From JBBRZM01 sp963813635 (GTDB lineage Bacteria > Actinomycetota > Acidimicrobiia > IMCC26256 > JBBRZM01), in the NCBI GenBank assembly GCA_963813635.1, contig CAWEZO010000012.1, positions 62,001 through 126,000 on the forward strand: 64,000 nucleotides of DNA, given 5' to 3'. Numbering within the stretch: position 1 is the first letter of the stretch; the number at the start of each line of letters is the position of its first letter. The notes beneath the pieces are model-generated. The model searched no databases. It saw only the letters and a program-made list of their open reading frames with translations, and was not told where the DNA came from. Positions 37,452 through 45,394 of the stretch are shown here, piece after piece. The position numbers and the translations under genes were made by a program.

Positions 37452-37910
37452 ATGAGACTGAAGTCGATGATCGCGTGCGTCGTAATCGCAGCGGTTGCAC
37501 CGGTCGCGCTCATCGCGTGCGGCTCAGACAGCAAGAGCTCGGCATCGAGCTCGTCGTCGGGCTCGTCGTCGGGCACGAACAAGGACGCGGTGTGTACGGC
37601 ACGCGACAACCTCCAGCAGTCGGTGACAGACCTTGCCGATCCGAGCTTGCTCACCGGAGGCAAGAGTGGGATCGACTCGGCGGTCAACAAGGTCCAGGAC
37701 AACTTCGACGCGCTCGAATCGGCCGCGAAGAGCGACTACAAGCCCCAGGTCGACGCGGTCAATTCGTCGTTCGACCAGCTCAAGACCGCGGTTGGCAATG
37801 TCGGCAACGGCAAGCTCAGCGACAACCTGCAGCAGATCAGCGATGCGATCAGCGACGTCGGAAAGGCAACCTCCTCGCTGTACGACGCACTCAAGGCGAA
37901 ATGCGGCTAG
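37452..37910 (+). CDS. Small lipoprotein with helical mature domain
   Basis: 152 residues. The lipoprotein signal peptide ends in the lipobox ALIACGSD, followed by a Ser-rich tether. The rest is predicted to be two or three amphipathic helices (DNLQQSVTDLADPSLL, VNKVQDNFDALESAAK, SSLYDALKAKC) with heptad-like spacing and two Cys residues (one just after the tether, one at the C-terminus) that could form a disulfide. The family is common in actinobacteria and has no known function. Confidence 0.8.
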   Translation: MRLKSMIACVVIAAVAPVALIACGSDSKSSASSSSSGSSSGTNKDAVCTARDNLQQSVTDLADPSLLTGGKSGIDSAVNKVQDNFDALESAAKSDYKPQVDAVNSSFDQLKTAVGNVGNGKLSDNLQQISDAISDVGKATSSLYDALKAKCG

Positions 37911-38048
37911 CGATTCACGGGTCCGCGGTCCTTGACATGTCCTTAGGATTCTGAGGAACGCCGAGAACCGTCGATACGCGCCGAGGCATATTTCCGCAGG
38001 TCAGATCCCGTATTCGCGCAAGATGGCAGGTCGCAGAAAGGACCCGCT

Positions 38049-39831
38049 ATGTGGGAGCAGTACTGGACCGGCCGAGGGTCGCCGTGGGAGTTCGATGCAG
38101 GGCCGAAGCCGGCGGGACCGTGGGCGAAGCTCTTCGCGGAGACGCCCAACTACCGCGGACTCGGTGTGGCGTGGAGCGGCAACGAGGAGTTCCGCTGGCA
38201 TTTCGGCCCGATGTTCTACCGGGGCCGGCTCGACGAGGGTGGCGCCAAGGTCCTGATCATCGGGCAGGAAGGCGCGCAGGACGAGTCGCTGTCGCATCGG
38301 TCGTTCACCGGTGGCACCGGCGGCCGAATGCAGAACGTGCTCAACCACCTCGGCATCACCCGCTCGTATCAATTCGCCAACACGTTCGTGTATCCGATCT
38401 TCGGCCAGTACGACGCCGGGCTGCGCCCACTCGCGCAAGACCCGCGCTCGCCGATCGCGAAGCATCGGCAAGCGCTGTTGGATCTTGCGGCGACGCACCA
38501 TGACCTCCGGCTCGTGATCGCCGTCGGTCTCGCGGCGAAGGAATCGGTCGCGTCGTGGGTGAAGGCGCACGGCGGCACCGCCAACCCCGACAAGCTGCAC
38601 GAGGCCAACGGCAGCGTGATCAAGCCGGGGTTGCGGCTCATCGGCGTGCTCCACCCCGGCGGCGCGACCGCGGGTGGCGCGGGACCGATCATCGCCGACT
38701 TCAAAGCCAAGCTCGCGGCGCATCGAGGGTTGGATCGCAGCCGACGCCGGCTGGCTTCCGGCCGACCCCGACGGTGTCCGCCTTCCCGCGTCGGATTACA
38801 AGTACCGCAACGCGCCGATACCGTTCCGCGACTTTCCGTTCGGCTCGGCGTGGCGACTCGGATACGGCACGACGACGAGCAACCGCCGCGACGGCCAGAC
38901 CGCCATCCAGCTGTTCTCCGACGACGGAAAGTACAACAACGAGGGCGCGACCGTCAGCTACCCGACGCTCGCTGCCGGTACGAACGACGGGTACGACGAC
39001 GACACCGGTGACCTGCCGTACGAGCCGCCCAAGCACGCGTTCGGTGACTTCGACCGCGGGCCGACCGCCGCGTTCGCGAAGCTCCTCCAGGGAGGCAAGA
39101 CCGGGTTCCCGTGGCCCGACTTCGCCGCGCTCGGGCTCCCGGGCCATCCGTCGTTCGGCTTCGGGCCGATCTTCCGCGGCCGGCTTTCGTCGCCATCGAT
39201 CCTCGTGCTCGCCGACCAGGCGTCACAGGATGACCTGTTCCTCGCGCGTGCGCTCACGGGTGAAGCGGGTCAGCGGCTGCAAGGCTTCCTCCAGGCAGCC
39301 GGCATCGATCACCGCTACGCCGTGCTCCGGACTTTGCCCGTCGACTCGATGAGCGCGACCGCCGCGACCGTGAAGAACGCGGTCGACGATCCGAAGGTGC
39401 GCGCCCTCTTGCGCGAAGTCATGAAAGAGGCCGGCCCGCAAGTCGTGTTGGCGATCGGCGCGCAAGCCACCCGAATCGTCGGTGACATCGTGCCGGGCGC
39501 CGTTCCAAAGGTGACGATGCAGGCATGGGGCAGCGGCGCGCTCGCCGACTGGCGCCGCGCGCTCCACGACCTGTCGACGCACACGTACACCAAGGACCGC
39601 GCCGCGACCGCGACGTGGGATGGCGGGCGCTTGCAGATCCCGCGCATCGATCTGCCGTACGGCACGCTGCGGTGGGAGGGCAGCTCGGGCGATCGGGCCG
39701 CGCAGGCGAAACGATCCGGCAAGCCGAGCCCCGACTACTTCAAGATCGAGATGCCCCCGTGGGCCGCGCAACTCAAGCCGACGCTCCTGACGACAGCCGA
39801 GCAGCACGCAATCGATCAGCTCAAGAGCTAA
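38049..39831 (+). CDS. Protein with two uracil-DNA-glycosylase-like domains (one frameshift)
   Basis: About 594 residues. Domain 1 (about 70-225) has the UDG-superfamily layout: KVLIIGQEGAQDE as motif A, RSFTGGTGGRMQNVLNHLGI, the FANTFVYP segment, HHDLRLVIAVGLAAKESV, and IGVLHPGG as motif B. Domain 2 (about 380-540) repeats this with ILVLADQASQDD, RALTGEAGQRLQGFLQAAGI, VLRTLPVD and QVVLAIGAQATRIV, but no HPS-like motif B. A one-base shift near 38732 joins AAHRG to WIAADAGW. The long linker has Tyr- and Asp-rich repeats. It may bind or excise modified bases, domain 2 perhaps only structurally. It lies 95 bp before a methyltransferase-nuclease pair. Confidence 0.75.
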
Positions 39832-39848
39832 GCGCGCGCGGCGCCCCG

Positions 39849-39864
39849 TCGAACAGATGTTCGA
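39849..39864. promoter_or_regulatory. LexA/SOS box
   Basis: TCGAACAGATGTTCGA is a perfect 16-bp palindrome and fits the actinobacterial SOS consensus TCGAAC-N4-GTTCGA. It is immediately followed by TAGGAT (39865-39870), a plausible -10 element, so LexA binding would block the promoter of the methyltransferase-nuclease operon that starts at 39927. DNA damage would then induce the operon. Confidence 0.75.
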
Positions 39865-39882
39865 TAGGATCCCCGACGTGCG

Positions 39883-39895
39883 GGGGAGACTCCCC
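39883..39895. promoter_or_regulatory. Short palindrome in the leader of the methyltransferase operon
   Basis: GGGGA and TCCCC flank the 3-nt spacer GAC, 30 bp before the methyltransferase ATG and just after the predicted transcription start. It could be an autoregulatory operator, as many restriction-modification methyltransferases repress their own operon, or a leader hairpin. Confidence 0.35.
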
Positions 39896-39926
39896 TAGCA
39901 TCGGGCACCAGCGGCGGGAGCACGAA

Positions 39927-41373
39927 ATGGCCAGTGTGCGGAGACCAACGGCGACGTCCGGCTTCGGCGTGTCGAGGCGCGAGAGCCACGACGCCAGCGA
40001 TTTCTATTCGCGCTTCACCCCACCCGATGTCTCGAATGACGTTGACGTCGGCGAGCAGTGGCAGGTTGATGAGATCTTCCACGGCGACGCACGAGAGATG
40101 GACAAGGTTGCCCCAAACTCTGTTGCGCTCGTCGTCACGTCACCTCCCTACTTCGCGGGCAAGGAGTACGAACAGGCGCTGGGCGAAGGTCACGTTCCGG
40201 CCACGTACTTCGAGTATTTGGGAATGCTCGAAGAGGTGTTTGCCGAATGTGTTCGCAAGCTCGAGCCGGGTGGCCGAATAGCAGTCAACGTTGCCAATCT
40301 CGGCCGAAAGCCGTATCGGTCGCTGGCTGCTGACGTGACGATGATCCTCCAGGACAAGCTTCGTCTCCTGCTTCGAGGAGAGGTCGTTTGGCAGAAGGCC
40401 CGAGGGGCGACAGGCTCCTGTGCCTGGGGATCATTTCAGCGTCCGGCGAATCCGGTTCTCCGCGACCTCACCGAGCGGATTGTGATCGCGAGCAAGGGGC
40501 GCTTCGATCGCGCGGAGAACGCGCGAAACGTGCGCGAAGAACGAGCTTCCTTTCCGAGCCTCCATGTTCAAAGACGAGTTCATGGAGGCAACCACCGACC
40601 TCTGGGAGATCCACCCGGAGAGCGCAAAGCGTGTTGGGCATCCGGCGCCGTTCCCTGTCGAGCTTCCGGAGCGGCTCGTTCACCTGTACACGTATTACGG
40701 AGACCTCGTGCTCGACCCCTTTATGGGCTCGGGCACCACGGCTCTTGCAGCGGTGAGGACTGACCGCCACTTCGTCGGCTACGACACTGACGCGGGTTAT
40801 GTCGAGCACGCGCGCGAACGTGTCGCAGAGGAACGCGACCGCCTCGTCCGCGCCGAGGCGAGCCGGCCCGAGCTCGCTCGGCCTCGCTTGCCAACGGTTC
40901 CAGCGCCCGAGGATGCTGATGACGACTTTCAGGCTCGTGCGGTGCGCGAGGGCAGAGCTGCGAAGGAGCTCGCCTACGACATGCTCGAGCACTGCGGCTT
41001 CACGGACATTGAGCCGGATGTGAAGTTCCCCGAAGGCGTTGAGGTCAACTACCGCGCTCGCGACGCCGACGGAACCGTCTGGTTCTTCGACGTATCCGGC
41101 GGCTTCACGAGTAGCCGACCGGGGCTCAAACGAACCGACACCCTCTGGAAGGCGCTCGGCAAGGCTGCGGTTCTCCGTGAGGCTCACCCGGCGATCCGGC
41201 TCGTCCTTCTGACCACCGATACGCCGACGCCCGGGAGCGCAGGTGCCGCGGCTCTCGATGTGCTCAGCGGCCCGAACAAGCCGATCTTCGATGTGATCGA
41301 GCTGCAATCTCCTGACGATCAGACCCGGCTTCAGCAGCACGCACGCGGCGACACGGCACGATCGCGGCGTTGA
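39927..41373 (+). CDS. DNA methyltransferase fused to a degenerate nuclease-like domain (one frameshift)
   Basis: About 481 residues. Motif IV is VVTSPPYFAGKEYE near residue 70 and motif I is LVLDPFMGSGTTALAAV near 262, so the catalytic motif precedes the AdoMet motif, as in beta-class N4-cytosine/N6-adenine methyltransferases. A frame change at about 40550 joins ERASFPS to SMFKDEFMEATTDLWEI. From about residue 330 there is a second domain with GVEVNYRARDADGTVWFFDVSGG and SRPGLKRTDTLWKALGKAAVL. This matches the nuclease encoded next, but the expected E-x-K is D-V-S, so it should be inactive and may serve recognition or pairing. ATG 39927 follows GCGGGAG. Confidence 0.82.
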
Positions 41374-41407
41374 ACGAAATTCGCCTCGCGCCAATCTTCA
41401 GTGACCG

Positions 41408-41827
41408 ATGACGGGGTTTCAATCGTCAGCAGGGGCGCAGGGTCGCCAATTCGCAGCCCAATGTGACCTGCTCCTCGAGATAAACGGGTTCCAGCTCACT
41501 GGCAGGCGCATCGAGCGCGAGCTGGGTGTCGAGATCGACCAGGAAGCGCTCGCCCCTGCCGGCCATCGCATCTGGTTCGAATACAAGGGCAGCTTGCAAG
41601 GCTCAAGACCCGGGCTCCTGCGTACCGACACGCTCAAGAAGGCGATCGCGAATGGCGCCCTCATCGCAACGCTTGCTGAGCATCCTCCCTATGTGGTTCT
41701 CACATCTCACTTGCCGATCGGCGGAGCGGGTCTCGGCATGCTTCGTACCGCGCTCACTGCTCGTTACCTGTTTGACGTCATCTGCATCAACGATCCCGCA
41801 GACGTTCGGCGCCTGGCGAATCTCTAA
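41408..41827 (+). CDS. Small PD-(D/E)XK-type nuclease, probable restriction endonuclease
   Basis: 139 residues. The likely core is Glu in CDLLLEINGF, Asp44 in GVEIDQ and E58-x-K60 in IWFEYKGS, followed by SRPGLLRTDTLKKAIANGALI. This part aligns with the C-terminal domain of the upstream methyltransferase (shared WF, G, SRPGL, RTDTL, KA, VLLT/VVLT and FDVI), and here the catalytic E-x-K is intact. The gap is 34 bp, so both are in one operon. The small size suggests it acts as a dimer or borrows specificity from the methyltransferase. Cleavage is inferred from motifs only. Confidence 0.75.
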   Translation: MTGFQSSAGAQGRQFAAQCDLLLEINGFQLTGRRIERELGVEIDQEALAPAGHRIWFEYKGSLQGSRPGLLRTDTLKKAIANGALIATLAEHPPYVVLTSHLPIGGAGLGMLRTALTARYLFDVICINDPADVRRLANL

Positions 41828-41839
41828 GTCGTCATCCGC

Positions 41840-42712
41840 TCAGGCCGCAGCACGGCGCTTGCGAACCTGCCGGGCGATGATCACGGCCGCCACCAGCGCG
41901 GCGAGGATCACCGCAAAGGCCAGCAAACCCGCACTGCTGCCGCCCTTGTGCTTCGAGAGGATGGGCGCGACCGCGTGCTCGCCGGCCCGCCTGTGCTTCC
42001 CCGCGCCGGCCGACTTCGAACTGTTGCGCTCGGCGATGGCGCCTTCGACGGTTGCAGGCGGCGCCGACGACGCCGGCGCGGCACTCGATGGCACGACCCC
42101 GCCCGCCGCGAGTGTGCCCGGACCTTGCGGCGCGCGTTTGGTCGACGCCGCGCCGCCCGAACCGGCGGCACCGCCTTGCGCGCCTCCTCGCGCGCCGCCG
42201 CCTTGCGCGGCGCCGGGAGCGACTTCGCCGCAGACCTGGGCGACGGCGATGTAGCCGGGTGGCGCGCCGGTGCCCCAGCGCCAGCCCTCGACGTCGCCAT
42301 CGTGAACGGTGGTCGAGTTGGCCCCGGCGCGCGAATACGCGAAGCCGGATGCCCCTGCCTGGGCGCGGAAATACGCCCAGTAGTTGGGCGCCCCGCACGT
42401 GAGACAGGTGTTGCCGGCAGGGCAGCCCCGACCGCAGAGCGCGCAGACGGCACCGCCGATACCGCCGAACGTCTGGACGACGGGCGTCGCGTTGGCGCGC
42501 TGGAGCGCCTCGCGCCCGCTGATCGACGCCTCGGCGAAGTGAATGCAGATCTTCTTCACGCCCGCGCCGGTATCGATGATCACCGCGGCCCGGTGGTCGG
42601 CGGCCTGGTGTGGACGCGTGTGCGCGGGCGTCGCGGCGCCGGTGGTGGTGGTCGCGGCGAGCAATGCACCGGCGAACACCACTGCCCCCACGACGCGAGC
42701 GCTTCGATTCAT
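41840..42712 (-). CDS. Secreted, membrane-anchored DUF4430-like protein (transcobalamin beta-domain-like)
   Basis: 290 residues. A signal peptide (residues 1-27) is followed by a beta-rich domain: VIIDTGAGVKKICIHF, REALQRANATPVVQTF, YWAYFRA at 111-117 and TTVHDGDVEGWRWG. These resemble DUF4430, the fold of the C-terminal domain of transcobalamin and intrinsic factor. Five Cys at 90, 93, 97, 103 and 106 form a C-x2-C-x3-C-x5-C-x2-C cluster, unusual for the family. An Ala/Gly/Pro tether leads to a membrane helix (258-282) and a basic tail. The ATG overlaps the stop of the toroid protein (ATGA), so it shares the cobalamin riboswitch. Confidence 0.75.
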   Translation of the reverse strand: MNRSARVVGAVVFAGALLAATTTTGAATPAHTRPHQAADHRAAVIIDTGAGVKKICIHFAEASISGREALQRANATPVVQTFGGIGGAVCALCGRGCPAGNTCLTCGAPNYWAYFRAQAGASGFAYSRAGANSTTVHDGDVEGWRWGTGAPPGYIAVAQVCGEVAPGAAQGGGARGGAQGGAAGSGGAASTKRAPQGPGTLAAGGVVPSSAAPASSAPPATVEGAIAERNSSKSAGAGKHRRAGEHAVAPILSKHKGGSSAGLLAFAVILAALVAAVIIARQVRKRRAAA

Positions 42713-43995
42713 TGGACCGTGCGGCGACGCGCGCCCGCAACGAAACCCGCACCGAGCAGCACGAACGCCGCGCCGATCCCGGTCAGCGCAATCTGGTCGC
42801 CGGACCCGCCGGTACGCGGCAGCTCGCCCGCGACCGTGGTGCCGTCCTCGGTCGCGCCGAGCACCTCCGCCTCACTACCAGTCGATCCGGCGGGTGTCGC
42901 GGCAGTCGGTTGCTGCGTGCCGGGCGAGACCGACGTGCATGCCTGTGCCGGCGCCTTGACAATCGGGAGCCACGCGCGCAGCAATCCCTGCACCGACTGG
43001 GACGTCGCGAAGGTGTTGAGGCCGAACGAGTCGTTCGGGCTCGCGATGTGCCCGTCGGCCTGCTGTTGGGAGCGCAACCACTCGTCAGGCGACGCGGTGA
43101 CCGTGGTCGTGACGTCGGATGCGGCGGCGGCGCGCCAGCACGTCGTGGACGGATCGAAGCCCGCGGCGCGGATGGCGAGCTCCGCGACGGCGGTGGAGTT
43201 GGGATCGTCGGCGCCGAACGACTGCCACGCGCCGTTTGCCTTCTGACCGGCGGCGAGAAAGTGCAGCCCGCGCTTCACGTTGGCATCGGTCCCGCCGGCG
43301 CCGCCCGCGACGAGGGCTTCGATAGCCAGCGCAGTCGTGTCGTTGTCGGCTTCGGTCGCGCCGGTCGTGTCTGCGTCGAAGGACCAACCCCCGCCGGCTT
43401 GCTGACGGGCCCGCACCAGATCGAGGGTCTTCGCGGGCACCGTGGCGTGCGCGACCTTGCCTGCAAGCGCGGCGTACAGGGTCGCGTTGAACGTGCCGAG
43501 CGACGAGTACGAGCCGTCAGCAGGATTGAACGCGGCGTCGACTGTGCCGATCAGATCGGTGGTGGTCCCTCCGTCGCCCTGCGGATCGAAGTGCGACGGG
43601 TCGAAACCGAGCGCGCCGACGTCGAGCGCGATGAGCTTGGCGGCCTGCCCCGCGCTGAGACCGCCGTCGGCGAAGTCGTCGAGCGCGTCGAGTGGTGTCT
43701 TGCCGGTCGCGTTCGTGGTGGCCTGCACCGCGGCGAGCGCTTCACTGGTGCTCCACGTGGCACCGGTCTGGGCCTGTTCCGCGATCGCGAGCACCGCGTC
43801 GGGCGTTTCGAAGCCGGCGAAGCCGGACACCTCGAAGCCGCCGTCGGCCTGCTGTTGGGTCGCGAGCCATGTGACTGCCTCGGCTGCCGTGGGCGCCTTG
43901 TCGGACGTCTTTGCGCCCGCGGGGGTGGCGACAACCAACCCGACGACGCACGCGAGCACGCCGAGACACGCGGAGATTGAACGGCGGTACGCCAT
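42709..43995 (-). CDS. Surface alpha/alpha-toroid protein with LPxTG-type signal (transcobalamin-like)
   Basis: 428 residues. The signal peptide ends near residue 28. The body (35-370) has helical repeats of the prenyltransferase/terpene-cyclase type, each with a Q-x-x-G-G-x-x or N/D-T/D-x-x-A pattern (QQQADGGFEV, ARQQAGGGWSFDADT, DNDTTALAIEAL, GQKANGAWQSF, DDPNSTAVAELAI). This is the alpha6/alpha6 fold also used by the N-terminal domain of transcobalamin. The C-terminus has LPRTG at about 392-396, a membrane helix and an Arg-rich tail, a sortase signal. ATG 43995 with GGAGGG was preferred to upstream starts. A cobalamin riboswitch precedes it. Confidence 0.82.
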   Translation of the reverse strand: MAYRRSISACLGVLACVVGLVVATPAGAKTSDKAPTAAEAVTWLATQQQADGGFEVSGFAGFETPDAVLAIAEQAQTGATWSTSEALAAVQATTNATGKTPLDALDDFADGGLSAGQAAKLIALDVGALGFDPSHFDPQGDGGTTTDLIGTVDAAFNPADGSYSSLGTFNATLYAALAGKVAHATVPAKTLDLVRARQQAGGGWSFDADTTGATEADNDTTALAIEALVAGGAGGTDANVKRGLHFLAAGQKANGAWQSFGADDPNSTAVAELAIRAAGFDPSTTCWRAAAASDVTTTVTASPDEWLRSQQQADGHIASPNDSFGLNTFATSQSVQGLLRAWLPIVKAPAQACTSVSPGTQQPTAATPAGSTGSEAEVLGATEDGTTVAGELPRTGGSGDQIALTGIGAAFVLLGAGFVAGARRRTVQ

Positions 43996-44084
43996 GGTGC
44001 CCTCCGTTGGCCCCGTTCCACGAGGGCCGACTCGGCCGCCCGGAGGCGGCATCACAACGGGACGCCGGTGGCCCGGCGGAGAGC

Positions 44085-44255
44085 GGCAGGCATCCTGGCT
44101 CGCAGCCCTGACCAGCAGGTTCGCCGGTCATCGCTGCTTACAGTTGCGGGTCAGCGTCGGACTTGCACCGACTTCCCCCGCCCGGAACCGGCCGAAGCCG
44201 GGACCGGACCGCGCACAACGTCCGGGTTGCGCGCGACTGCTCTCAGCTGCGCACC
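44085..44255 (-). ncRNA. Cobalamin riboswitch
   Basis: Read on the - strand, the conserved core is present in order: GGGGAAGTCGGTGCAAGTCC, then GCTGACCCGCAACTGTAAGC (the B12 box), then GAGCCAGGATGCCTGCC near the 3' end. A G+C-rich P-stem (CCCGGCTTCGGCCGG-type) precedes them. The element ends about 90 nt before the toroid gene ATG at 43995, so it controls the - strand pair 42709/41840. Its 5' edge lies within 10 bp of the divergent EcfT start. The outer boundaries are estimates. Adenosylcobalamin or a related corrinoid is the expected ligand, acting by repression. Confidence 0.92.
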
Positions 44256-44263
44256 TTATTGGG

Positions 44264-45394
44264 GTGAGCAATCCACGAGCAAGCCGCCGGACGTGGCACG
44301 CCGTCACGTGGCTCGTCTGGGCGATCGCGGCCGCGGCTTCGGTGCAACTGGCGCCCAGTCCCGTGTACGTGGCGCTCGTCATCGGTGTCGCCGCGCTCGT
44401 TGTCGAGACGCATGCGCTCAACACTCCGTTCGCGCGCGCGTTCCCATTGCTGCTCATGCTGGGCTTGGTGTTCGCGGTCGTGCGTATCGTGATTTCAGTC
44501 ACCACCGCGCACGGGCTCGCCGACGCGCTCTTCACGACGCCGCACTTCACAGTGCCGACCATGCTCGGCGGTTTCACCGTCGGCGGCACGGTCGAGCTGC
44601 CGGTGCTGCTCCAAGCCGCGGCCGAAGGGTTCGCGGTCGTCGGTGTGATCGCGGCGTTCGCCGTGTTCAACGCAGTGGTGTCACATTACGAGCTCGTGCA
44701 GTCGGCGCCACGCGCGTTCTACGAGCTCGGACTCGTGCTCGTGATCGCGCTCGCGTTCGTCCCGTCGACCATTGGCGCGATCAACGCCGTGCGCGAAGCC
44801 GATCGTGCGCGCACCGGTGGGCGCGTCGTGCGCCGCGGCCGCATGCTTCGTCTGGTGGTACCGATTCTCGAGAGCGGACTCGAGCGCGCCATCGCACTCG
44901 CGGAGTCGATGGACTCGCGCGGCTTCGCGCACGAGCGCGCATCGCGCCGCGATATCGCGGCGGGCTGGTGCGGGCTGGGCGCGCTGCTCGCGCTCGCTGC
45001 CACGTTCGTGGCGCTCGTCGGCCAGGCCCGGGGCGTCGCCGTCGCGCTCGGGGTTCTGGGGGCGTTTCTGCTGGTCACGGCCCTCTGGCTCGCCTCTACC
45101 GCGCATCGACGGGATCGCTACCGGCCACGCCCGATCACCGCCGCCGACCTGGTCGTCATGGGCGTCTCGATCACCGCGCCGGTGGCACTCGCGCTGCTCT
45201 CGCTTGCCGGCGACAACTCGCTCGCATGGAACGTGAGCCCGCTCGCGTGGCCCGCCTTCCACATGCTCCCCGCGCTCGCGATCGCCGCCCTGCTCGCGCC
45301 GATGGTCCGCCGTCCCGCGCTTGCAACCGCAACGTTTGATACTGAGCGCGCCCTCCAGGGGCCACTTTCGCACAAACGGGAGGTTGTGGCGTGA
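44264..45394 (+). CDS. ecfT: ECF transporter transmembrane subunit EcfT
   Basis: A 376-residue CbiQ/EcfT-type coupling subunit. Five or more helices in the first half are followed by the cytoplasmic coupling motif (AESMDSRGFAHER near residue 220, an A-R-G-type helix), and more helices follow. GTG 44264 gives MSNPRASRRTWHAV, and only this start fits the family. It overlaps the upstream edge of the divergent riboswitch, so the mRNA leader must be very short. The stop overlaps the EcfA start (GTGA). The extra C-terminal helices make it longer than a typical EcfT (about 260 residues). Confidence 0.88.
   Translation: MSNPRASRRTWHAVTWLVWAIAAAASVQLAPSPVYVALVIGVAALVVETHALNTPFARAFPLLLMLGLVFAVVRIVISVTTAHGLADALFTTPHFTVPTMLGGFTVGGTVELPVLLQAAAEGFAVVGVIAAFAVFNAVVSHYELVQSAPRAFYELGLVLVIALAFVPSTIGAINAVREADRARTGGRVVRRGRMLRLVVPILESGLERAIALAESMDSRGFAHERASRRDIAAGWCGLGALLALAATFVALVGQARGVAVALGVLGAFLLVTALWLASTAHRRDRYRPRPITAADLVVMGVSITAPVALALLSLAGDNSLAWNVSPLAWPAFHMLPALAIAALLAPMVRRPALATATFDTERALQGPLSHKREVVA

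Noticed and set aside
40540..40570. Programmed frameshift in the methyltransferase
   Set aside because: I see no slippery heptamer or strong downstream structure, and single-base shifts are frequent in the whole window, so an indel error or mutation is simpler.
42709..43995. A terpene cyclase or prenyltransferase enzyme
   Set aside because: The repeats match the fold, but the protein is exported and carries a sortase-type signal, catalytic DxDD or DxxDD motifs are not apparent, and the context is cobalamin uptake.
44085..44255. Riboswitch acting on EcfT in the + direction
   Set aside because: The B12 box and flanking conserved blocks are readable only on the - strand, so the element is transcribed toward the toroid gene.
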